Assembly (NCBI GenBank): GCA_016934745.1
Contig: JAFGSF010000021.1
Coordinates: forward strand, 1-34,784
Source: Candidatus Aminicenantota bacterium
GTDB taxonomy: Bacteria; Acidobacteriota; Aminicenantia; UBA2199
Length of the DNA stretch: 34,784 nt
Reading direction: 5' to 3'
Part shown: in pieces, positions 1 through 7,031 of the stretch
How positions within the stretch are numbered: position 1 is the first letter of the stretch
How the letters are laid out: each line of letters opens with the position of its first letter
Notes under the pieces: generated by a model
The model's input: the letters and a program-made list of their open reading frames with translations, nothing else
Database searches by the model: none
What the model was told of the DNA's origin: nothing
Translations under genes and position numbers: made by a program

Positions 1-1
1 C

Positions 2-241
2 GATACCGGCCGCGACCTGATGGCCAAGGGCATCATCCCGGCCGAGAACATGCTGCCCGAGGTGGCCTACGTCAAGCTGGCCTGGGCATTGGGCCAGACG
101 ACCGATCTCGACAAGGTGAAGCAGCTGATGCTCACCCCCATCGCCGGCGAGATCACGGAAAGAGAGCCTTACAATGGGTACTTGATATTCCAGGGCGGCA
201 TCCCCGAGGGCGAGGAGTTCATCCGCAGGTTCCATAATTAA
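2..241 (+). CDS. L-asparaginase / GatD-like amidohydrolase, C-terminal end (partial)
   Basis: This is the last ~79 codons of a gene that enters from the left edge; the frame is open to base 2 (D-T-G-R-D-L before the first internal Met at 20). The stretch GRDLMAKGIIPAENMLPE, then VKLAWALGQT and IAGEI, matches the C-terminal domain of L-asparaginases and the GatD subunit of archaeal Glu-tRNA(Gln) amidotransferase, which hydrolyse the asparagine side-chain amide. The catalytic threonines would lie upstream, outside the window, so type I asparaginase and GatD cannot be told apart. The last ~73 codons recur almost intact at 909-1130 and again, decayed, at 4217-4296. Confidence 0.75.
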   Translation, partial: DTGRDLMAKGIIPAENMLPEVAYVKLAWALGQTTDLDKVKQLMLTPIAGEITEREPYNGYLIFQGGIPEGEEFIRRFHN

Positions 242-431
242 TAGAGAAAAACCAGGGTTCACAGGGTCGAGTCTTCCATGTCAAAAAAATTCCTTTTTTG
301 CTGCATTCACAACTATTTCGCAATCTATCATTGCCATTTCAAGAAAAGTTCCTTAAAATCCATTTTGCATGGAGACCAATGGCTTTCCAATCCTTTGTTT
401 CTCCATTTAATCCCGGGATAAGGAGATGACC

Positions 432-860
432 ATGAAAAAAAAACCGCTCCGTCCGCTGGTTTTTCTGGCAAGCTGGCTGGTCTTGAGCCTGGCCGCGGCC
501 CCGATCCTGCCGGCCCAGGAGGGAGACACCCAGAACACTGAGTCGAGTTTCGAGATCACCCGCCTGGTGCTATGCAAGGCGGTCGAGAACCGCGAACCCG
601 TTGACATCGTCGAGAATTTCACCCTGGCCGACCAGAAGGCCTATTGCTTCATGGCCGTGGCCAATTCGGGCCAGGAGCAGACCCTGGTGTTCCGCTGGCA
701 GTTCGAGGACGAGGAGTATTACCGCCTTGAAACCAAGATCGGCACCTCGACAAACTGGCGCACCTTTTCGACAGTGACCCTGCGCGCCGGTTCCTGGAAA
801 GTCGAAATACTCGAAAACGAACAGGTCCTGCAGGAGATCGCCTTCAACTGCAGCGAATAA
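432..860 (+). CDS. secreted DUF2914-like protein
   Basis: This 142-residue protein has a basic N terminus, a hydrophobic signal peptide (LVFLASWLVLSLAAAP) and a probable signal peptidase site near PAQ/EGD. The mature part has the DUF2914 pattern: a PVD...FTLADQKAYCF strand pair, a central VFRWQFEDEEYYRLETKIG, then NWRTFSTVTLRAGSWKVEIL and a terminal EIAFNC. DUF2914 is a beta-rich periplasmic domain of unknown role. ATG 432 is preferred over ATG 426 because AAGGAG at 420-425 abuts 426 but sits 6 nt from 432. The gene lies exactly between two copies of the asparaginase tail (ends at 241, resumes at about 885), so it looks like cargo inserted with the duplication. Confidence 0.7.
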   Translation: MKKKPLRPLVFLASWLVLSLAAAPILPAQEGDTQNTESSFEITRLVLCKAVENREPVDIVENFTLADQKAYCFMAVANSGQEQTLVFRWQFEDEEYYRLETKIGTSTNWRTFSTVTLRAGSWKVEILENEQVLQEIAFNCSE

Positions 861-884
861 CCTGATCCCGCGCGGAGCCCGGAA

Positions 885-1130
885 CCCGGCCGCACCGTCC
901 GCGACCTGATGGCCAAGGGCATCATCCCGGCCGGGAACATGCTGCCCGAAGTGGCCTACGTCAAGCTGGCCTGGGCCCTGGGCCAGACGACGGATCTCGG
1001 CAAGGTCAAGGATTTGATGCTGACCCCCATTGCCGGCGAGATCACCGAGCGGGAACCCTATAATGGATATTTGATATTCCAGGGCGGCATCCCCGAGGTC
1101 GAGGAGTTCATCAGGAAGTTTCACAAATGA
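885..1130 (+). pseudogene. second copy of the asparaginase/GatD C-terminal tail (5'-truncated)
   Basis: The 73 codons from 909 to 1130 repeat the tail at 20-241 with 6 amino-acid changes and about 28 base differences by hand count, most of them synonymous. Homology starts abruptly near 885 (CCGGCCGC, then a 9-base insertion before GACCTGATGGCC), only 25 bases after the stop of the DUF2914 gene. The catalytic N-terminal part of the enzyme is missing, and no Shine-Dalgarno precedes the internal ATG 909, so this is probably a gene remnant rather than an expressed peptide. The excess of silent changes means the two copies diverged under protein-level selection before this one was truncated. Confidence 0.7.
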
Positions 1131-1160
1131 AACTGCAATTACCAAAATGTGGGACGAGGA

Positions 1161-1283
1161 TGCCTATCTGTCTGCGGGCATAAAGATCGTGATTCCACCC
1201 TGGAGCGGGAGGAAGTCATCCGCATATTGCGACACCTGCAAATGTGGTCGATAGGGTATCCCAATCCAGTTTTGCCGGGCTGA
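1161..1283 (+). other. gene-poor stretch with a possible transposase-tail remnant
   Basis: The 389 bases from 1131 to 1519 have no complete gene. One reading frame (1161-1283) gives Cys-x3-Cys-Gly followed by EREEVIRILRHLQMW and a stop. That resembles the C-terminal tails of IS91-type transposases (zinc ribbon, then E-V-I-R-x-I-L-x-H-L-x-L-W). No ATG or Shine-Dalgarno precedes it and the match is recalled, not computed. The rest is AT-rich and appears non-coding. Confidence 0.25.
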
Positions 1284-1409
1284 TTTTATGTAAATCATAC
1301 ATTTCATGGTCTTTTTTCATCCAAGTTTCGAAAAACGGAACTTTTCATGCCAAGAAAATTGAATTTTCACAAAAAATCACAAACAATTCACAATCCCCAT
1401 AGGGGACAG

Positions 1410-1445
1410 ACAAACTATATCTACCAAGGTCGGTGGATAGTTTGT
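1410..1445. repeat. inverted repeat / stem-loop upstream of an AT-rich gene
   Basis: ACAAACTAT...CTACC (1410-1425) pairs with GGTGGATAGTTTGT (1432-1445) across a 6-nt loop; a two-base bulge and one G.T pair interrupt an otherwise continuous 14-bp stem. No T-run follows, so it is not a typical terminator. It lies about 75 bases before the start at 1520 and could be an operator, an RNA structure or the end of a small mobile element. Confidence 0.5.
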
Positions 1446-1519
1446 GCTGCATCTATTGTAATTTCAATATAAGTCTCCTAAAATCCCATCAAGGAGAAAA
1501 TTTCAACGGAGGAATGATG

Positions 1520-2158
1520 ATGAAAAATTTAATTTGTGTTTTGAGATCCATTATACTTGTTTTTATTCTGTTTATGCTCGGTGGACAAATTAATGCGGAA
1601 GAAAAAACGTTACATCAACAGACAGAAAAAATTATCCGGCAATCAACCGGTCCTCAAATGAAACAAAAACAAGTCGAGCCGCAGGTACAGATGCAGATGA
1701 ATTCTCAGCAGGCGATTGAAGCAAGGATACTTGAAAAGCTGAAAGCATCCATCTCCTTTCCTTCTCCCCAATATGACAGTGGATGGTTGAAACGTAGCGA
1801 GATCAATATCCTTGAAACTGAGACTACGGAATTGACTCATAACGTCGGAGGTAACGTTGACAGATATTTTGTTGATATTCAAATTAAATATGCGGATCCA
1901 AAGCTCGGAATCTCAAACCAAAATATTGGTGGTGCAAACGGACACTATTTAGTTGATTATTGTAAACTCAGATCTCAGTATGAAAAATCAGGATGTGTTC
2001 ATACTCGGGCGGCCTATCCCGACTTTCGGAATATAAAAGGGGCGTATTACAGCAAACTGACAAATAAGAGTATTGGCCTCAGAATTTATCCTGGCTCAGA
2101 TGGAAGAAGCAGCCTGGGGGCGATTGAATCAATCCGTGTACGGATATGGGCATATTAA
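1520..2158 (+). CDS. secreted protein of unknown function, AT-rich
   Basis: This protein of about 212 residues begins with a classic signal peptide (MKNLICVLRS, then IILVFILFMLGG, cleavage near INA/EEK). A Gln/Lys-rich linker follows (QMKQKQVEPQVQMQMNSQQ) and then a beta-rich C-terminal domain with several Tyr/Gly strands. I do not recognise the family. GGAGGA at 1508-1513 is 6 nt from ATG 1520, which decides that start over ATG 1514 and 1517 and an in-frame ATG at 1433. Base composition is clearly AT-richer than all neighbours, suggesting acquisition by transfer. A large stem-loop lies upstream at 1410-1445. Confidence 0.65.
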   Translation: MKNLICVLRSIILVFILFMLGGQINAEEKTLHQQTEKIIRQSTGPQMKQKQVEPQVQMQMNSQQAIEARILEKLKASISFPSPQYDSGWLKRSEINILETETTELTHNVGGNVDRYFVDIQIKYADPKLGISNQNIGGANGHYLVDYCKLRSQYEKSGCVHTRAAYPDFRNIKGAYYSKLTNKSIGLRIYPGSDGRSSLGAIESIRVRIWAY

Positions 2159-2268
2159 TATTGCTCGAAATCAATCGGGGATTTTGGGGACGGAGGGCGA
2201 TTTTTTGACTTTCCCCAGCGAGAAGAATCCAATGGCCTCAGGTGTCGACAGCAGACGGTTTGTTTTTG

Positions 2269-2778
2269 TCAGTTCCCGGGCGCCGGGCTGAGCAGCAGCA
2301 GCGCCTGGAGGATGCCCTTGACCGCCGCCTTCCTATCCCCCTGCACAAAAAGGTCCCGGGACGCCGTCAGTTTGTCCTTAAAAATCTGGCCCAAGGGCGT
2401 TTGATTCTCGGATTCCCTCTTTACGGCGGCCTTGGCTTCCGCTTCCGCCGCGGGATCCCAGATCCTTAGAGCATCCCGGATCCCTGTCCCGCCGGCGGCA
2501 TAATCGCCGCTCCCGATATCGGCACGGGTCTGTTCGATCTTGGCTTTGAAGCCTTCGGGAAAACTCTCTTCCGGGCCGGAGAGAAGGATGATCTCCAGGA
2601 GCAGATTGACCCCCTTGCCGACATCACCGCCGGCAATGCTGGCCAGCGCCTCGTCGAAATACTTGGCGGCCGCCTGGGCCACGGGAACCTGCTCCTGCGC
2701 CGTCTCTTCTGCCGCGTCTGCCTGTCCGCAACAGAAAACCAGTGACGCCATTGCGAAAACAACCATCCACTTTTTCAT
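2269..2778 (-). CDS. secreted helical (TPR-like) protein of unknown function
   Basis: This 169-residue protein has a signal peptide (MKKWMVVFAMASLVFCCGQ), cleaved either before AEE or, less likely, as a lipoprotein at the Cys pair. The rest is Ala-rich helix with two similar segments (ALASIAGGDVGKGVNLLLEI and LFVQGDRKAAVKGILQALLL), resembling degenerate TPR units. GGAGGG lies about 6 nt before ATG 2778. Its promoter is visible at 2828-2856. The N-terminal part of the protein at 12618 has a similar YxxGxYxKxIDLLLEVL pattern, so they may be distant relatives. Confidence 0.6.
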   Translation of the reverse strand: MKKWMVVFAMASLVFCCGQADAAEETAQEQVPVAQAAAKYFDEALASIAGGDVGKGVNLLLEIILLSGPEESFPEGFKAKIEQTRADIGSGDYAAGGTGIRDALRIWDPAAEAEAKAAVKRESENQTPLGQIFKDKLTASRDLFVQGDRKAAVKGILQALLLLSPAPGN

Positions 2779-2827
2779 GTCGCCCTCCTCTGGTGCATTG
2801 CGCATCCCCAACCCACCCATAGGAATC

Positions 2828-2856
2828 ATTATAGAGTTTTTATTATCTGAATGCAA
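2828..2856 (-). promoter_or_regulatory. promoter of the 2269-2778 gene
   Basis: On the minus strand TTGCAT (2856-2851) and TATAAT (2833-2828) are separated by exactly 17 bp, a near-consensus sigma70-type promoter. It gives a leader of about 45 nt before ATG 2778. Confidence 0.7.
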
Positions 2857-2947
2857 TTTTTGAGAGCCGGAAGAATTTGCTTGCAGTTTCCCGATTCATG
2901 TTGGCTGGAGTACAATTCCATTTTATTGATTCGGACTTAATGGGCGG

Positions 2948-3220
2948 CTATCGGGGTTTTAAGCGCTTTTTCTTCCTTCTCCCCGTTCCCGGCGCGGTCC
3001 GGCCGGGGCCAAAGTATTTTTCGCTGCGGTAGCGCAGCCAGACCCGCAGCACCTGGGGGATTGCCTCTCTTTGCTCCCGGGAAAGATTCTCATAGAGCTT
3101 CATGGCCATGTCGCGGTGGGTGCGGCAGGCAGGATTGCGGTGCGCGTCCCAGTATGAACGGGCCAGGCGGATCAGGCGGCAGGTCTCCTTGACCGGATCG
3201 ACAGAACTGCTCCTGGACAT
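2948..3220 (-). CDS. small basic protein of unknown function
   Basis: This 90-residue protein is rich in Arg, with helical segments (ETCRLIRLARSYWDAH and MAMKLYENLSREQREAI) and a very basic tail. There is no signal peptide or membrane segment, so it is probably cytosolic. There is no Shine-Dalgarno before ATG 3220. Instead the -10 TAGTAT ends 6 nt before the ATG, with CTGACA 17 bp further upstream, which predicts a leaderless transcript starting at the ATG. It is divergent from the EndoU gene at 3344, 123 bp away. I do not recognise the family. Confidence 0.55.
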   Translation of the reverse strand: MSRSSSVDPVKETCRLIRLARSYWDAHRNPACRTHRDMAMKLYENLSREQREAIPQVLRVWLRYRSEKYFGPGRTAPGTGRRKKKRLKPR

Positions 3221-3226
3221 GGAAGA

Positions 3227-3255
3227 ATACTACCACAAGCGGGCATTTTTGTCAG
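3227..3255 (-). promoter_or_regulatory. leaderless promoter of the 2948-3220 gene
   Basis: On the minus strand CTGACA (3255-3250), a 17-bp spacer and TAGTAT (3232-3227) are followed after 6 nt by ATG 3220. Transcription would start at or one base from the start codon. Confidence 0.6.
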
Positions 3256-3307
3256 TGCTTCCGGGGTCGTTGAAATCCCGTCTGGGTGAATCGATTGGAA
3301 CCGGGGC

Positions 3308-3336
3308 TTGACTTTGTGAGCCGGGCAGAATAATCT
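3308..3336 (+). promoter_or_regulatory. leaderless promoter of the EndoU gene
   Basis: TTGACT (3308-3313), a 17-bp spacer and TAATCT (3331-3336) are followed after 7 nt by ATG 3344. No Shine-Dalgarno is present in the seven bases CACCTAT-like gap (GACCTAT), so the mRNA is predicted to begin at the start codon. Confidence 0.6.
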
Positions 3337-3343
3337 GACCTAT

Positions 3344-3844
3344 ATGAGACGCAGGTTCATCTTATTGCTTTTGACTTCCCTGCTGACAGGCATATTTTTA
3401 GCCGGCGGCGGGGATACGCTTCCCGGCCCCGAGCGCACGATCAACCACCACAGCCGTGTCTGGTCCGACACGCGGCCGTCAATCAACCTGACCCATATTT
3501 TCGCCGGCGAGATCAACCGCCGCGGCAGGCCGGTCGGTTTCCACTCCCGCCCCGAAGGCGCCGATCCATCCGGCAGCGGCATGGTGCGTCTCATCGACCG
3601 GCCCAACCACGCCGGCGTTTACACCGCCGTGGTCTGGATCGGCCGCCGCGACTGGACCAAGTTCTCGACCTTCTATCCCGACCGCCTGACCCGCCCGATG
3701 GTGATCAAGGCCATCCTTTCAGCTTTTCGCCGGGGCCGGCGCCACGGTGTTCGCTTCAGCGGCCCTTCGGGCTACGGATTCACCGTCGAAGGGTATGTCC
3801 AGAACGGCCGCATCAGCACCGCGTATCCGCTTTATTCCCGATGA
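3344..3844 (+). CDS. secreted EndoU-type ribonuclease (bacterial EndoU domain)
   Basis: This 166-residue protein has a signal peptide (MRRRFILLLLTSLLTGIFLA) and one domain. The domain reads LTHIFAGEINRRGRPVGFHS (His51 and His67), then VYTAVVW, WTKFSTFYPDRLT (Lys106) and a closing GYGFTVEGYVQNGRISTAYPLY. This is the order of the bacterial EndoU nuclease fold used as a toxin tip in CdiA-type proteins, whose active site is two His and a Lys. It is unusual to find the domain alone behind a signal peptide rather than at the end of a large toxin. The next gene, 12 nt downstream, is a good candidate for its cytosolic immunity protein. The family call rests on motif pattern. Confidence 0.7.
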   Translation: MRRRFILLLLTSLLTGIFLAGGGDTLPGPERTINHHSRVWSDTRPSINLTHIFAGEINRRGRPVGFHSRPEGADPSGSGMVRLIDRPNHAGVYTAVVWIGRRDWTKFSTFYPDRLTRPMVIKAILSAFRRGRRHGVRFSGPSGYGFTVEGYVQNGRISTAYPLYSR

Positions 3845-3856
3845 CAGGAGCAGACC

Positions 3857-4195
3857 ATGATTCACCGATTCTATCGTGATGCCAACGGCGATCCCAGGGC
3901 AAAAACCGGCCGCGACCAGCGCCTGCTCGGCAGGTTTCTGGAAACCGATGTCCAGGGCAGCAAAGGGATCTGTGAAGAATTGCTGACCGCGCTCGGCGAC
4001 ATCGCCGCCGGGCACAGGAAGCACTTTAAAATGACCGGCAATGCCCACACCCTGATTCTCAACAAGCGCCTGGCGCGCATCCGCCCCGAGTTCGGCTCCG
4101 GACCCGACCTGGTCCTTGCCCCGGCCGAGCTGCGCCAGGCCCTGCAGGAGTGGAAAACTCTGCTGACCAACACCCCCCAAGATCATCCCGGTTAG
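3857..4195 (+). CDS. small cytosolic protein, possible EndoU immunity protein (YacL-like)
   Basis: This 112-residue soluble protein has no signal peptide. It begins IHRFYRDANGDPRAKTGRDQ and has a central HTLILNKRLARIRP and a C-terminal ELRQALQEWKTLL helix. That layout recalls the YacL/UPF0231 family and related immunity-type folds, but the match is weak. AGGAG sits 7 nt before ATG 3857 and the gap to the nuclease gene is 12 nt, so the two are almost certainly co-transcribed. A secreted nuclease followed directly by a small cytosolic protein is the classic toxin-immunity order. Its 3' end runs into the decayed third asparaginase tail. Confidence 0.6.
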   Translation: MIHRFYRDANGDPRAKTGRDQRLLGRFLETDVQGSKGICEELLTALGDIAAGHRKHFKMTGNAHTLILNKRLARIRPEFGSGPDLVLAPAELRQALQEWKTLLTNTPQDHPG

Positions 4196-4216
4196 CAGAA
4201 CGGCCAGGATACCGGG

Positions 4217-4296
4217 CCCATTCCCAACAAAGGTGATTTAATTTTCCTTGGGAGAGCCCCGCGGTCGAAGCATTCCTCAAGAAGCTTCACAGGTAA
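4217..4296 (+). pseudogene. third, decayed copy of the asparaginase/GatD tail
   Basis: PIPNKGDLIF is encoded at 4217-4246, followed by 17 bases, then VEAFLKKLHR and a stop (4264-4296). In the intact tails LIF and VEEFIRKFHK are 18 bases apart, so one base has been lost. The terminal ten residues are all identical or conservative (V-E-x-F-I/L-K/R-K-F/L-H-K/R-stop). It follows the 3857-4195 gene directly. The residual similarity is short, so the call depends on the combination of spacing, motif and matching stop. Confidence 0.5.
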
Positions 4297-4451
4297 ATTC
4301 ATCCCTCCAGGGCCTCCATTTTATTGCTATTTTTATTAAAAGTTTTTATAATCCAAATTATGGGAAAAAAAGTTTCCCCCCGGATTCATACTGATTTTAG
4401 GGTATAAATTTTTTTGGCCTTTATTCGATCCCATCTCTGGAGGGCACTAAG

Positions 4452-5486
4452 ATGAAAGTATTGGTCACTGGCGGCTGCGGGTTTCTGGGCTCCAACATAT
4501 GCACGTTCTATAAAGCCAAAGGCGACGAAGTCATCGCCTATGACAATCTAGCCAAGCACGAGTTTGCCAGAAGCAGTTATATGAAACCGGAAGCAAGGGC
4601 CTATAACAAGGAACTTTTAGAGAAATTGGGAGTAAAAGTCCTGGTTCAGGACATCCGCGACAAGGCGGATCTGCTGAACGCTGCCAGGGGATGTGATTAC
4701 ATCTGTCACACAGCTGCACAGCCCGCCATGACCATCTCATGGGAGGATCCGGAACTCGACTTTTCTACAAATACTCGGGGCACATTCAATGTACTGGATA
4801 TCGCCAAACAGCTGAACATTCCAGTTGCAATTTGCTCCAGCATTCACACCTTCGGTCCAGACGGAATCAATTCATCGCTCATGGAGGAAAAAACCAGATA
4901 TGGAAGAAATCCGATAGCCGTCGGTGACGATGAACCACTGTTGCAGGGAATGGTTTCTCCCCTGCATGCGTCCAAAAGATCAAATGAGATCTATACCCAG
5001 TCCTATATAGACACATTCGGGTTGAAAGCGGCCTGCTTCAGGCTGACGGGAATATACGGCCCAAATCAATTCGGTGGCGAGGATCATGGCTGGGTTGCGA
5101 ATTTCTCGATCCGCGCCGTTATCGGGGAACCTTTGACAATTTTTGGCACCGGGAAACAAACGAGGGATATTTTATATGCCTCGGATGTGGCCGAGGCTTT
5201 TGACAGTTTTTTCAGAACCCAGAAACCCGGCATTTATACCATCGGCGGCGGAGAAAAGAACATGATTTCGCTGCTCGAGTCGATTGAACTCATTGGCGAT
5301 CTGGTTGGCGTCAGGCCGCTAGTTAAATTTAAAAATGAACGGCGTGGTGATTTGAGATATTTTGTTGCCGATTACTCGAAGTTTTTTAACGCTACGGGCT
5401 GGGAGCCGACAGTCAAGCCGAAAGAAGGCGTCACACGACTACTGGATTGGATAAAGAAAAATGAAGGACTTTTCTACAAAAAATAG
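4452..5486 (+). CDS. NAD-dependent sugar-nucleotide epimerase/dehydratase (CDP-paratose epimerase-like)
   Basis: This 344-residue extended SDR has the Rossmann motif GGCGFLGSN at residues 7-15 and the DNL sugar-nucleotide SDR signature. It then has SSIHTFGPDG, RLTGIYGPNQFGGEDHGWVANF (very like CDP-tyvelose/paratose 2-epimerases) and DILYASDVAEAF. The usual Y-x-x-x-K catalytic pair reads L-H-A-S-K here, so the Tyr is Leu although the Lys is kept. GGAGGG lies 7 nt before ATG 4452 and a TATAAA element is at 4403-4408. It is the first of three co-directional genes at lower GC than the flanks; the next starts inside its last 26 bases. The substrate is not determined. Confidence 0.8.
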   Translation: MKVLVTGGCGFLGSNICTFYKAKGDEVIAYDNLAKHEFARSSYMKPEARAYNKELLEKLGVKVLVQDIRDKADLLNAARGCDYICHTAAQPAMTISWEDPELDFSTNTRGTFNVLDIAKQLNIPVAICSSIHTFGPDGINSSLMEEKTRYGRNPIAVGDDEPLLQGMVSPLHASKRSNEIYTQSYIDTFGLKAACFRLTGIYGPNQFGGEDHGWVANFSIRAVIGEPLTIFGTGKQTRDILYASDVAEAFDSFFRTQKPGIYTIGGGEKNMISLLESIELIGDLVGVRPLVKFKNERRGDLRYFVADYSKFFNATGWEPTVKPKEGVTRLLDWIKKNEGLFYKK

Positions 5487-6213
5487 ATTACAAGCACTGA
5501 TCCTTGCGGGCGGCCGGGGCAAAAGGCTTAACGAGTATACCCATGAGATCAATAAGTGCATGATAGATTTCAACGGGAAACCTCTTATTGAGCATAGCCT
5601 TGAGAACGCCATCAAACTGAATGTCTCGCAAATTGTCATTGTCGTGGGTTATCTTGCAGAACAGATAATCAAACATTATGGTAACGCATTCAGCATGACA
5701 CCGATCAAATATGTCATTCAGAAAGAGCAGCACGGACTTGTGCATGCGATAGCATGCGCCAAATCAATGCTTGCTGATTCCGATTTTATACTGATGCTCG
5801 GCGATGAGTTTTTCATCGAACCCAATCATCAGCAGATGTTTGATTTCTTTATAAAAGAGAACGCTTTTTCTGTCTGTGGCGTCATTCGGGTTGATCAACT
5901 GAAACTGATATCCAAGACATATTCGATCCTTACTGACAAGGATTCGAAACAGATATTCCGTTTGATTGAGAAGCCGGCCAATCCGACTAATAACTTCATG
6001 GGAACGGGAAACATATTTTTTAAAAACAAAATACTTGTTTATATTGAAAAGACGCCCGTGAGTCCACAGCGGGGCGAAAGGGAGCTGCCGGACCTGATTC
6101 AATGTGCGGTAGATGATAACCAGAAGGTCTGCTATTATGTTCTGGCTTCAAGGTATGTGAATGTCAATACCCCCGATGATACGGTTCTAATCAAATCCCT
6201 GGCGCAAGAGTAA
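5461..6213 (+). CDS. sugar-1-phosphate nucleotidyltransferase
   Basis: This 250-residue protein has the nucleotidyltransferase signature LILAGGRGKRLNEYT near residue 13 and the NKCMIDFNGKPLIEH loop, followed by VIVVGYLAEQI. FILMLGDEFF provides the metal-binding Asp and RLIEKPANP the sugar-phosphate loop. It would make an NDP-sugar from a sugar 1-phosphate and NTP; base specificity (CTP or dTTP) cannot be read off. It starts at ATG 5461, 26 bases inside the epimerase gene, implying translational coupling. It ends 5 bases before the glycosyltransferase. The AT-rich composition matches the rest of the cassette. Confidence 0.85.
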   Translation: MKDFSTKNRLQALILAGGRGKRLNEYTHEINKCMIDFNGKPLIEHSLENAIKLNVSQIVIVVGYLAEQIIKHYGNAFSMTPIKYVIQKEQHGLVHAIACAKSMLADSDFILMLGDEFFIEPNHQQMFDFFIKENAFSVCGVIRVDQLKLISKTYSILTDKDSKQIFRLIEKPANPTNNFMGTGNIFFKNKILVYIEKTPVSPQRGERELPDLIQCAVDDNQKVCYYVLASRYVNVNTPDDTVLIKSLAQE

Positions 6214-6218
6214 TCTGG

Positions 6219-6935
6219 ATGAAGAAAAAAACGCTGGTGGTCATTCCCGCATACAACGAAGAAAAGAATATCGCTGAATTGATCCGCCGAACCCTGCCTT
6301 ACGGCGATGTCTGCGTGGTCAACGATGCCAGCGTGGATGGAACTGAAAAAATTGTGCGAGCATTCGCCGAAGTGAAATGCATCACGCATTTAAAAAACAC
6401 TCATATTCCCCAAACTGTTTTGGATGGAATGAGATATGCTGTCGACAACCGCTATAATTATATCATCACGATGGACGCGGGGCTGAGCCACAAGCCCGAA
6501 GAGCTGCCTCTTTTTATTGATGCGCCGGATTGTGATCTGGTTCTGGGTTACAGAGTGATGCGGGAAAACACTCCTTTATACCGAAAAATCCTCAGCCGTC
6601 TCGGGACCATGCTGATCAATTTTGCCTTGCGCCCGATAGGAAGCAAGCTTCCTCCTGCAAGGTTTCGCGACGTGACATCCGGATTCAGGAGATACTCATT
6701 TAAAGCAGCCGAATTGTTGTTGAGCCGGGAATTGAAATCAAAGTCCTTTGATTTTCTTACAGAGGCATTGATGATAATCTACCGGGGCCGCCTGAGCATT
6801 CAAGAGGTTCCTGTTTCTTATGCTTTCTCAAACAGTAGCCTGCGCATGAAAGTAGTCATGCAAAGTTTACACATGCTATTGGACATGCTGCTTACAAAAA
6901 GAAAGCAGAACATCGGGGTTAACTCTCAAAATTAG
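6219..6935 (+). CDS. family 2 glycosyltransferase (dolichol-phosphate mannosyltransferase-like)
   Basis: This 238-residue GT-A enzyme has VVIPAYNEEKNIAELI at the N terminus, VVNDASVDGT and then ITMDAGLSHKPEELP. RDVTSGFRRYSF follows and a helical C terminus with no clear membrane segments. This matches DPM1-like transferases that move a sugar from a nucleotide donor to a polyprenyl phosphate. In the usual D-x-D motif the second Asp is Gly (D-A-G), a change seen in some bacterial relatives. It follows the nucleotidyltransferase by 5 bases and closes the glycan cassette; the three proteins probably make and transfer a modified sugar for a surface polymer. Confidence 0.85.
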   Translation: MKKKTLVVIPAYNEEKNIAELIRRTLPYGDVCVVNDASVDGTEKIVRAFAEVKCITHLKNTHIPQTVLDGMRYAVDNRYNYIITMDAGLSHKPEELPLFIDAPDCDLVLGYRVMRENTPLYRKILSRLGTMLINFALRPIGSKLPPARFRDVTSGFRRYSFKAAELLLSRELKSKSFDFLTEALMIIYRGRLSIQEVPVSYAFSNSSLRMKVVMQSLHMLLDMLLTKRKQNIGVNSQN

Positions 6936-6938
6936 ATA

Positions 6939-6968
6939 TTGACAACTCGTTTCTGTGCATATTAAAAT
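6939..6968 (+). promoter_or_regulatory. possible orphan promoter
   Basis: TTGACA (6939-6944) and TAAAAT (6963-6968) are 18 bp apart. No plus-strand gene follows; the next gene (7032-8246) is on the other strand, convergent. If active, it would make an RNA antisense to the end of that gene. Chance occurrence in AT-rich sequence is the alternative. Confidence 0.3.
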
Positions 6969-7031
6969 CAGGGGCCACTCAAACGTATACTATATGACGG
7001 TCAGTTGATAGTACAGGACGACGAACCCGTA

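Noticed and set aside
570..1145. 191-codon minus-strand frame spanning the DUF2914 gene and the second asparaginase tail
   Set aside because: Both plus-strand readings are recognisable proteins, so this frame is a by-product of GC-rich codons.
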